64,000 bases of DNA from Symsagittifera roscoffensis (lineage: Eukaryota > Xenacoelomorpha > Acoela > Convolutidae), in the NCBI RefSeq assembly GCF_963678635.1, contig NC_087069.1, forward strand, positions 50,602,938 to 50,666,937, in the 5' to 3' direction. Below the pieces are notes generated by a model. That model saw nothing but the letters and a program-made list of their open reading frames with translations, was not told where the DNA came from and made no database searches. Of this stretch, positions 21,057 through 29,189 are shown in pieces; the first letter of the stretch is position 1, and every line of letters starts with the position of its first letter. The position numbers were made by a program, and so were the translations under genes.

Positions 21057-21469
21057 GGCTCTTTTTCCTCCCCCCCCCCAAACTCAAGCCAGTTCAACTT
21101 ATTAGTGTAACGAGTGGTTTTACGAGGTTGAGTATGAAGACCAAATATGTTTGCCGTGGCCTTATTAGTCATTACTTAATTTTCATTACAATCGGACAAT
21201 GTGGGGCTCTTTTTCCTTTTCCCCCCACCTGCAAATTTTTATATTTGAAGTTACTGTTCACTTTGTCCGATTGCCGTAAAAATTGACATGCAGACTGATT
21301 AGGCCATTACAAGCATATTTGATCATCATAATTAACCTTGTAAAATCACTCCTTAAACCATAAAGTTCATGTTTGAGTGAGGTTGGGGGGGAAAAGGAAA
21401 AAGAGCCCAATGTGGTCAACAAATTTACTTGTAAAAATTTGCAGGTGGGGGGGGGGAAGAAAAAGAGCC
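21057..21469. repeat. Interleaved inverted-repeat zone, GGCTCTTTTTCC ends
   Basis: Two inverted-repeat pairs share the terminus GGCTCTTTTTCC plus a C-run: 21,057 pairs with 21,407, and 21,204 pairs with 21,469 (CCACCTGCAAATTTTTA with its inverse). They overlap instead of nesting. A third inner palindrome, CAATCGGACAA with TTGTCCGATTG, lies at 21,189-21,275. Confidence 0.7.
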
Positions 21470-21522
21470 TAGAAACTTCGTCAGTGAAGTAACTCATTTC
21501 TTATGGAAGGCAGCGCAAAAGT

Positions 21523-21581
21523 AAGCGAGAGCACAAATGCATATAAACGCAAATATTAAGCGAGAGTATAAATGCATATAA
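21523..21581. repeat. Direct repeat AAGCGAGAG..AAATGCATATAAA, two units
   Basis: AAGCGAGAGCACAAATGCAT and AAGCGAGAGTATAAATGCAT occur 35 bp apart, each followed by ATAAA. They lie just upstream of the BEL/Pao LTR repeat and could belong to its U3 promoter, which I cannot prove. Confidence 0.6.
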
Positions 21582-21671
21582 AATTGAACCAAAATGTACA
21601 TGCATATAGGGACAGTAGACAAGCGTATACAGGGTGCGTCCCGGCGGGTTCGGCGCGGGTTCGAATCCCGA

Positions 21672-22027
21672 CTAGGTCATTTCCTTTCTAGAACTCAAAT
21701 ATGCCCCCAACTTGATGGGACGCTCCGTAACCAGGTTCGATCCCCCCAAAACCTATTTTAACCGTCTTTTCGCTCTAATTTGGTTCAGCCTTGATTAAGG
21801 CTGACCTTTAAAAAGAGCAATTGTTTCAAGGACAAATACTGGCCACTTTTGCAGCTTGCTTTGAGTTATGCAGAGTTTTAAGGCCGATCTTACCGATGAT
21901 GAAATACGTTTTGAAAACTGTAAAAATTATGGATTGCCAGAGTTAGTTTTGCCGAGAAAACGCTCTGTAATTCAACTGTTTGAAACTCAATATTTTAACG
22001 ATTCGGTTTGTGGAGATTTACGCGCAC
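21672..22027 (+). repeat. 5' LTR portion of the BEL/Pao element
   Basis: Direct repeat partner of 27,892-28,247. It ends GGAGATTTACGCGCACA, a CA end four bases before the primer-binding site, so the right edge is well placed. The left edge is only the limit of the shared repeat, not a TG end. Confidence 0.8.
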
Positions 22028-22031
22028 ATTT

Positions 22032-22049
22032 TGGCGCCCCACAAGGGAC
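22032..22049 (+). promoter_or_regulatory. Primer-binding site of the BEL/Pao element
   Basis: TGGCGCCCCACAAGGGAC lies four bases after the LTR end. TGGCGCC-type sites complementary to tRNA 3' ends are common in retroelements, Lys-type among them. Which tRNA is used here was not determined. Confidence 0.75.
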
Positions 22050-22124
22050 CACGAAGTCCGAAGTTATTCACGAGTCTGCACAAGGGACCACGAAGTCCGA
22101 GGTTATTCACGAATCTGCACAAGG
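22041..22124 (+). repeat. 39-bp tandem repeat overlapping the primer-binding site
   Basis: ACAAGGGACCACGAAGTCCG begins two consecutive 39-bp units (22,041 and 22,080), followed by a third partial start, ACAAGGGA. The repeat copies the 3' half of the primer-binding site. Confidence 0.85.
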
Positions 22125-22247
22125 GAGCCACATAAATTCAGTAGGGAGTATCCCAGCTACGATTACAAAATCTATTTTGTCCATCCCAGCCTCTAATACA
22201 CAACATTTAACTGGCAAATATCGAGAATCCCAGCCAGGATTACGAAA

Positions 22248-22733
22248 TTGAGTGTATCGACCAGGACGACTGTGTACTTCATAAAGCGTGCAGACGTCAT
22301 GTGTGAGTCAAAAGTCGACAAAGAGTCTGTATGGAAAGTGACCGGAAAAGGGGGTGTGTTCAACTCTGACGTTCTTGCTGTTCTTCGAGACACTCCATCT
22401 CACTCAATTGAAGCAGATAGCAGTCAGCCTCGCCCTTCTAGACCGCACGTATTTCTCTGGCCCGCTGTACACAGTGACCGCAGTAGCAACCAACCGGGAC
22501 AGCATTTCAAACAAGCACTCGGGGACGCTTTCCACCAGCTGTTTCATTTAGTGGCCGAGGGCTGGTTCGAACCGTCAGCAGAATTGCACAAGTCTCCCTT
22601 CGACTCGGTTGGTTGGTTCTGTAGTGAGGTCAACTTTCCCTTAAAAGTTCGAAGGACAGGAAGCGGAAGCGGAAGAGGCCTTCATACAGGTCCGCCGGTG
22701 CACCCAACTTCCAAAACTGTAAGACTTTTCTAA
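22248..22733 (+). CDS. Unrecognised ORF in the BEL/Pao leader
   Basis: An open frame of 161 codons in GC-richer sequence, with Gly/Ser/Arg near the end (RRTGSGSGRG). I do not recognise it and see no motif. Because it lies between the primer-binding site and gag it could be leader sequence open by chance. Confidence 0.25.
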   Translation: MSVSTRTTVYFIKRADVMCESKVDKESVWKVTGKGGVFNSDVLAVLRDTPSHSIEADSSQPRPSRPHVFLWPAVHSDRSSNQPGQHFKQALGDAFHQLFHLVAEGWFEPSAELHKSPFDSVGWFCSEVNFPLKVRRTGSGSGRGLHTGPPVHPTSKTVRLF

Positions 22734-23073
22734 TTTTTACAATTTTGCAATAAATTTACGTACGATGTGGTAATGTCTTTTTGTGTATCCCAACTCAAAG
22801 CAAGCTACGAGTGGTAATTTTCCCGATACCACAAACTTTTGGGTAATTGTGAACCGATTGAAAATCCAAAAAAAAACGGAACATAGACAAGAGGTACTGG
22901 ACTAGTTTTTTGGATTGACTTACGACTCGAACCTGCTGACCAAAATTTTTTGAAAAAATTTGTGAAAAAAGTAAACAAAATTGCCAAAAAAGCCTCAAAA
23001 CGCCCATAATTCTGCGAAGCTGTGCTGTACCATGACACCAACCTTATGGTAAGTGGTCTGGTAGCGAAATATC

Positions 23074-23345
23074 AGGCAAATTAAGTTGAGTTTTTTCTTC
23101 TTCAGGTTTTTTCCGCGTGTGTTGTTGGAACTTAACCAATTTGCCTGATCCCCCACGCACTTTGGTGAAACTGAAAGCCATTTCGCTTCAATTAAATATA
23201 AGCCGTTTCAGCCCGTCCGATTATTGACTTCGTTGCGCGACACTAGTGTTAAGTGTTCAGGTACGGTGATACTAATGTTAGGTGAGTTAAGTTGAATTCT
23301 TTCATCCACAGGTTTACTCCGTGTGCGTTGTTGGAGTTCAACCGA
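23074..23345 (+). repeat. Two diverged 65-bp repeats in the BEL leader
   Basis: TTAAGTTGAGTTTTTTC to TGTTGTTGGAACTTAACC (23,083-23,137) matches TTAAGTTGAATTCTTTC to CGTTGTTGGAGTTCAACC (23,287-23,342). The second is followed by GGTATTTAAGCG, which resembles a core promoter. The TGTTGGA-like start and promoter hint at an LTR-like module nested in the leader. Confidence 0.55.
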
Positions 23346-23413
23346 CCTTCTTAATTTCCCCACCCTATTGGTATTTAAGCGTAACGTAGCCGTCGCATAG
23401 GTCTCTTAAGTAT

Positions 23414-23887
23414 ATGGTATTCATTCTAGGAGCTAGTTCTCTAGACCACGCGCTCCGTATACTATCCACGCCGTCTCAAAAGCGCGTGAAGGAGACTTGT
23501 TTCACAAAGCCCGGCTTAAGCTTTAACTTTAACGCCAGGGACTCGCAGAAAACTATCCAATACTATCTGCACCAATTTTTGTCGAATCGGAAAGATCTAG
23601 TTATTTGGCACGACGCCATAAATAGCTCCATTAGTAAACACCGCACTAACAACAACCGTAGTTTGAGTACTGACCAACTTAAGAGCCTTCTTTTGAGATA
23701 CAAGGAGAATATTACCGCTATTAAATACTATCGCCGCAACGGTAGAGCCAATATAGAAAAAGAGTCGAAAAAGACAGGTTTTCTCGTTCTTAACATACTT
23801 GAGGATTTTATCTCAAAGCGGAAGGCCAAAGACCAAATACTTATCGAAAAGTATTATGAACTGCACCAGCCCCTTCCCTTGAGTTGA
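23414..23887 (+). CDS. Accessory ORF of the BEL/Pao element (unknown function)
   Basis: A clean 157-codon ORF with normal amino-acid composition, rich in Lys, Arg and Leu. Segments include KTIQYYLHQFLSNRKDLVIW, SLSTDQLKSLLLRYKENI and GFLVLNILEDFISKRKAKDQ. The predicted character is helical, without a membrane span or signal peptide. It is intact although gag downstream is broken. It stands 180 bp before gag in the same orientation. I do not recognise the family and infer no function; it may be a recurring accessory protein of this element type. Confidence 0.5.
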   Translation: MVFILGASSLDHALRILSTPSQKRVKETCFTKPGLSFNFNARDSQKTIQYYLHQFLSNRKDLVIWHDAINSSISKHRTNNNRSLSTDQLKSLLLRYKENITAIKYYRRNGRANIEKESKKTGFLVLNILEDFISKRKAKDQILIEKYYELHQPLPLS

Positions 23888-24066
23888 AGACCCTGTTGTT
23901 TATTCGACCATACAGTGCTAACCTAGGTACACTGAAAGCTAAGAAGCAGCGGAACCGTTTGTCGCCTAAAAATTGTAGAGCGAGTCACAATAGATTCAAA
24001 GCGTTAAAACTTCAAGTTACTCCCCCTTGTAAGTTATTGATGTATTAGAGTATTTTTTGGATTTAC

Positions 24067-24895
24067 TTGAGTGGAAATAAAGTATTTTCTGAGAGCCGTT
24101 CATTTTTGAAATTATTAAGCTTGGAAGTTAAGTTTCAGAAGAAAATTAAGAAGTTGTTTGAGAAACGTAGCAATCTCGAAAACGAACTTTATAAACGCCA
24201 CGAAATAATTTTAGAATACATAGAGAATCAGAGTCGTTGTTTAGAAATTGATACTTATATTGAAAAAAGTAGGAACTATATAGAACAAGCGGTCGAGATA
24301 AATAATGAGTTGATTGATATGGCTGCAAGAAGTGCCAGTCCCGATGAATTGATACCGGCACAGGATATGTGGCTTCATAAGTTGACTAAAAGCAACGATA
24401 AAGTTCTGCAGGGTGCTATCACATATAAAAACAAGTTTTGAGGCAGTAAAAGAGCCGGACAAAATAGATAGCAGCGCAAAATTTTCTCATCATTCCGGAA
24501 AAAGTGAAAAAACCCAGTCGCATAAAACAGATACCCACTCTAAGTTGTCACACCGAAGCAGCCGAAATCAGCAATCGGGTTCCCAGAAATCTAGTCGTTG
24601 TACCTCCGCTCCGCCGAAAACACTTTTTGAGAAAAATCGCAATTTAATGATTTTAAAGAAACAACAAAAGGACCTTGAGAGGAAGTTAAAGGTATCATTA
24701 AGACTGAAAGAGTAGCAAAACAAGATGAAACAATGTTTTTTAGAACAACAAAGCAGTTTAGAGTTGGAAGAATTGGCTGAAGAACACAGGAAAAAACTGG
24801 CAGAAATTGAGTTGAAAGGGTTTGAGTTAGATGATGAGTTGTCGGAAATCAGCGAGAATGCTGAGGAAAGTGGTTTAACTCGAATCTCTCCATAA
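24067..24895 (+). pseudogene. BEL/Pao gag, N-terminal coiled-coil part, frameshifted
   Basis: Three overlapping frames carry one protein. 24,067-24,441 is helical with LEVKFQKKIKKLFEKRSNLE and EAVEINNELI-like heptads. 24,413-24,715 is Ser/Lys/His-rich and ends in KKQQKDLERKLKVSLRL. 24,725-24,895 reads LELEELAEEHRKKLAEIELK. This order (helical head, Ser-rich linker, KLxxLxLEEEHRxxLAxxELE coiled coil) is typical of BEL/Pao Gag. The frame breaks near 24,420 and 24,714 make it non-functional as read. Confidence 0.65.
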
Positions 24896-25224
24896 GTAAC
24901 AATAGACGAAAAGGATCGTACGCGTCACTGGGTCGAATCTGTCGACCACAATCAGCCTGATGCTGTTGTAGTTCCCAATCAAGAGCAGCACGTTCGTTCA
25001 ACAGCTCCTAAGGCAACTTATCCTGCATCAACAAATTACTTGGTCTCATCATGTTTTACAGGAGTGAATATTGGCCAGGCAGCTTCTAGTGATCCGGGAT
25101 TGTATTACACTAACCACATTCACGGACAACAACATAATTTGTCTAATTTGGTCCGATCGCAGGTTTCGTTTCCGTTAACAATCCAGTAGGGTTACAGCAG
25201 GTCATTCAACCTGTTTCTAATAAT

Positions 25225-25488
25225 TTGCCTCAGCAAATTTTTCTGTCCACTCATCCGGTGCTAGGCAATCCAAACACAGGGTCATTACTCCCGGTAACTT
25301 CTGAAAACTATTTTGCTCCATCAACATCTGCAGAAGCTCCATCTGGTGTAGCACCGTTCGTTCCTGCATCAACAGCAATTAATCAGGTTTCTTTAAGTCA
25401 TCAAACTACAGGATCAGTAGTAGCTGGCCACCAAGCACATGTAATCCCATCACAACAACATATAACAACATATGGGTGTTACCGTTAG
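25225..25488 (+). pseudogene. BEL/Pao gag linker fragment
   Basis: A Pro/Ser/Gln/Thr-rich open segment (STSAEAPSGVAPFVPASTA) lies between the coiled-coil and capsid-like parts of gag. Its composition fits the disordered linker seen in related Gags. Stops separate it from both neighbours. Confidence 0.45.
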
Positions 25489-25787
25489 TAATTATAACTT
25501 TTCAAGTGACCACCATAATCCTTATAGTAATTTGTGGAGACCAGCTGTTGCTGCCCCTTTAATGTCAGCTCAACAACACTACGTTCCTTCGACAACTGTT
25601 TTTCGGCAGTAACTCCGATTGTTACTAAGAATAATTTTGTTCCATAATCAAGTGGAGGGACTGTGTTCTTTGCACAGCCTGAAATTTCTTCACATGCTAA
25701 TCAACCGTTCAATCTTCGAGTTACACAGAGCCAACTCCCAGTGATTCACCTGGTGCAGACGTCGAGCATCCACTTTCGACCTAAGAG

Positions 25788-27100
25788 TTGGTTAATATAC
25801 TCATGCACAGCCGAAAAGATCATCTCCCTGAGTGGAAGCTGACCCAGTTTGATGGCAACCCACTTAATTGGCATGAGTGGTTTGGGCAGTTCATATCGAC
25901 GGTCAATTCAGCCATACTCAGTGACGATGAAAAGCTCACCTATCTGAAAACGCTCGTAGTGGGTAAAGCAAAATCGGCAATCGCTGAGTATAGCTATAGC
26001 GGAGTACTATATAAAGACGCATTAGCAACTCTTCAAAGAAATTTCGGGCAGCCGCATGCTGTAGTAGGGGCTCATCTAGATAAATTGAGTAATTTTCCGC
26101 CGCTAAAAATGCATAACTCGGAAAATGTAATTCGCTTTTCCTCTACAATTTCTGGACTGGTTGCCGTATTCAAGTCTTTATCTTTTAATGATGACCTGAA
26201 AAGTGTTAACTTACTGAATCAGGCTGTGAGTAAGCTTCCACCAAATCTTAAGGAAGCATGGTCAATGCAAACCGTAAGATGCCAGTAGCATCGACCAACT
26301 CTGCTAGATTTCAACGAATGGCTTAAAGAAAAGGCGGAGGGTCATGAGAGGCAAAAAACAATTAATTCTAAGGTTAAGTCTGAAGAACCAGTGAAGCAAA
26401 AGGTAGGTACGGAAGTGTTTGCTTGTAATGCAAAGGTGAGTGATAAGACTAAGGAAAAACCAAAATTCCCTCCATGTTCTGTATGTAAAGGTCAACACGC
26501 TCTTTGGAATTGCGCCGTATTCAAATACAAAAACGCTACGCAGCGAGCGAAACATGTAGCCGAACAAAAACTTTGCTTTGCGTGTTTACAGAGCAGTCAA
26601 AGTTTTCGTAAGTGTAGCAAGGCCAGAAAGTGCCCCAAGCCAAATTTTGAAAGCACGCACAACGTGCTCTTACATGGAGCGGAGAAAATTTTTCCTCCTA
26701 AGGATACTAAACGTTCCCTGGCGTCAGGTAACGCAAACACTAAACATGTATCGACTAACGCTGTCGTCGGCGATGTTCATAAAATTAATCCTGCTAGTTG
26801 ATCCACAATTAAAATCCTCCTGCCAGTTGCATCACTCGCCGTCTCTTCGGATGCGACGATTACTAATGCCCTAGCTCTTTGCGATAGTCCTTCCACGCAC
26901 TCATGGGTTTCCACCGATATCGTAAAACATCTCCATTTGGTTGGCACTCCTGTTAACCTCACCATAAATGGATTCAATTCCCCGAGGTTGATGAAAACTC
27001 ATCAAGTAAGTTTTCAAGTTTCCGCCGAAACGAATAATAGTGATTTTTCGTTTTCTTTTCCAGCTTATGTTAAGGATTCATTGGACCAGCTGGCATCCTT
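25788..27100 (+). pseudogene. BEL/Pao gag capsid-like (DUF1759-type), zinc knuckle and protease, two in-frame stops
   Basis: One reading frame runs through the whole interval with TAG at 26,286 and TGA at 26,799. Part 1 (25,788-26,288) has LPEWKLTQFDGNPLNWHEWF and FSSTISGLVAVFKSL, the DUF1759 gag signature. Part 2 has Cys/His clusters CSVCKGQHALWNC and CFACLQSSQSFRKC. Part 3 (26,802 on) has NALALCDSPSTHSWVS, where BEL/Pao proteases have a D-S/T-G/A-type site; here it is DSPS. The first stop falls where W is expected (CQ-stop-HRPTLLDFNEWLKE), so it is probably a TGG-to-TAG change. The frame ends at the deletion that removed RT. Confidence 0.75.
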
Positions 27101-27124
27101 CGCTCGACTGGGCGCATCAGCCGC

Positions 27125-27895
27125 TTGTTTTATTCCGATTTCGATAGCAAGCATCCGATTATACTTGATGCACGTCACGCGGTTGTTCGGTTGTTGAATC
27201 AACACTTGCACGTTAAGAATTTCCATCAAGGCTTGGATTACGTGCGTGCGGTGGTTAATTTGAAGTACGTTGTGTTAAATTTGCGATGCTTGCTGCGAAA
27301 CATTGAAAATACTTGCGTTGCGTGCCGAAAACGCGAAGCGCAAACAGTAACTCATATTATAGTTGATCTGCCCATTGAAAGGCTGGGTTACAAGCAACCT
27401 CCTTTCTCTAACACAGGTGTCGACTACTTTGGGCCGTTCCTGCTTCCAATCCGGAGAAGTACGGAAAAGAGGTGGGGTTTTTTGTTCACCTGTCTCACCA
27501 CTAGAGCGGTGCACATAGAAGTGGTCCCCTCGCTCGACACAAGCTCTTGTGTGATGGGCGTGGAGAGGTTTATTGCCCGTCGCGGTACTCCGACTACCAT
27601 CATGTCCGAAAACGGCACGAACTTTGTTGGCGCTCAGAAAAGGCTCTTAGCTTGCGTTGAGAGTTGGAACAAGCTCGCACCCGCTGTTTTTGTTCAGAAA
27701 GGGATCAAGTGGAAATTCAATCCACCCAGCGCACCGCATCATGGTGGCTCCTGGGAGCGATTGGTTCGGAGTGTCAAGCGCCGCGTTTTGTATGACATCC
27801 TAGGCAACAGAAGAGTAACTGAGGAGGTTCTAAGAACCACGCTGTGCCTTGTTGAGCAATCACTTAACGCTAGACCGATAACAGGTCATTTCTAG
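27125..27895 (+). pseudogene. BEL/Pao integrase, C-terminally truncated, catalytic Asp replaced
   Basis: The open frame of 256 codons has an HHCC-like zinc region (HLHVKNFH and CVACRK) and the integrase core. Core motifs are NTGVDYFGPFLLP (first Asp), IMSENGTNFVGA (where the second catalytic Asp is normally SDNGTNF) and APHHGGSWERLVRSVKR (the Glu). The middle residue is Glu instead of Asp. RHAVVRLLNQ at the start is the usual BEL/Pao integrase entry. The protein stops at the left limit of the 3' LTR repeat, lacking the C-terminal domain. The reverse transcriptase that should precede it is missing. Confidence 0.85.
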
Positions 27896-28247
27896 GTCAT
27901 TTCCTTTCTAGAACTCAAATATGCCCCGAACTTGATGGGACGCTCCGTAACCAGGTTAGATCCCCCCAAAACCTATTTTAACCGTTTTTTCGCTCTAATT
28001 TGGTTCAGCCTTGATTAAGGCTGACCTTTAAAAAGAGCAATTGTCTAAAGGACAAATACTGGCCATTTTTGCAGCTTGCTTTGAGTTATGCAGATTTTTA
28101 TGGCCGATCTTACCGATGATTAAATACGTTTTTAAAACTGTAAAAATTATGGATTGCCAGAGTTAGTTTTGCCGAGAAAACTCTCTCTAGTTCAACTGTT
28201 TGAAAGTCAATATTCTTACAATTCGGTTCGTGGAGATTTACGCGCAC
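27892..28247 (+). repeat. 3' LTR portion of the BEL/Pao element
   Basis: Direct repeat of 21,672-22,027 at an offset of 6,220 bp, with scattered substitutions. It joins the integrase reading frame with no polypurine tract, so the LTR start and integrase end were probably deleted together. GGTCATTT occurs twice at the junction (27,883 and 27,895). Confidence 0.8.
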
Positions 28248-28704
28248 GCCACCTTGGCAAAAAAAATGGGCATTTCTCAGATATAACGTTCGAATTATTT
28301 ACGCCAACTTTGCATAACTTCGAGCATTGCTCATACTTATTGCTCATAAGTTAAACACACCCTCGGTAAACTCAATAGAATTAACTAATGTATAAAAACT
28401 GTTATGATTTATGAATATAATTAAAAAACTGTTTTCATTATGGACATCTTAAAGTATCGTGAATTATAGCAGCTATAAAACTGAAGTGACTGAAAAGTTA
28501 CTAAAATTGATTGAGTTAGAAGCTCGGCACATAGTTGTTAAGCAGCAAGCATATCTCAGATTTGGAAAGCAATTTCAACCAGCTTTCAGCAAAACGTGCA
28601 AAATAATTAAATAAGTAAAAAATTACAATGGCTGTGATGATTATAATGAAAAGACTGGCTGTAATTTACTTCAGTGCTCCGTTGACTCAACCATAACTGT
28701 ATTC

Positions 28705-28743
<39 letters not shown>

Positions 28744-28868
28744 AATAAACTGCTCTTGTTTTTGCTTAGATTTTTGTATCTTTACATAGAAGTTATTTTC
28801 AACTCATAACTGTCTGTTATTTGAGCCCTTTAGGAACGTCTTTTTTTCTGAAGGAAAAAAATACAAAA
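28248..28868 (+). promoter_or_regulatory. Upstream region of gene B with a CT microsatellite
   Basis: No gene is seen in this stretch. A (CT)n run of about 15 units lies at 28,708-28,738, some 130 bp before the gene B start codon. Polypyrimidine/GAGA-type runs near promoters can be regulatory, but nothing here proves it. CCCTTTAG at 28,826-28,833 could be an acceptor for a 5' UTR exon. Confidence 0.35.
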
Positions 28869-29189
28869 ATGGCAAATTTGCAGGACTCAGCCATCTCAAG
28901 TAGCAAAACAAATAATAGTTATTTGCAAGATGAAGATATTCAAACTGACACGACACCTGTGCCAACTTCGACAAAGACGACACTTGAACGATTTTGGGGG
29001 ACTGTTCGGTTCAAAAACAACGATAAATTACTCGATGAATCTCATTACATGAAAGTGAGCGCAAAAACCAAAACCGATGGTCAAATCAGCCAGCTGGTCA
29101 AACAGATTCATGAAAAGTGGGATTTGCAAAAACCATCATTAATCATTTCCGTGACGGGAGGCGCAAAGGACTTCAATATGAAGAAAAAG
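28869..29189 (+). CDS. Gene B exon 1 (start codon at 28,869)
   Basis: 107 codons, ending AAGAAAAAG|gtgagc in phase 0. A Ser/Thr-rich head is followed by GTVRFKNNDKLLDESHYMKV and PSLIISVTGGAKDFNMKKK, parallel to gene A exon 1. The chosen ATG sits in AAAAATGG and is followed by the open exon; the upstream in-frame sequence has no better start. Confidence 0.88.

Larger units (their letters stand above)
21672..28247 (+). mobile_element. Decayed BEL/Pao LTR retrotransposon, internally deleted
   Basis: Two 356-bp direct repeats (21,672-22,027 and 27,892-28,247) flank a primer-binding site, gag pieces, a zinc-knuckle region, a retropepsin-like segment and a BEL/Pao integrase. Reverse transcriptase and RNase H are absent: the protease frame runs to about 27,100 and the integrase begins in another frame by 27,125. 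In-frame stops (TAG at 26,286, TGA at 26,799) and an Asp-to-Glu change in the integrase triad mark it as dead. The 3' LTR is probably truncated at its left side, because the integrase stops abruptly at 27,895 inside ARPITGHF. It sits between the two divergent TRPM genes. Confidence 0.85.

Noticed and set aside
28154-28354. ORF beginning LPELVLPRKLSLVQLFESQY
   Set aside because: It is the LTR of the BEL element; the same peptide appears at 21,868 in the other LTR, so it is not a separate gene.
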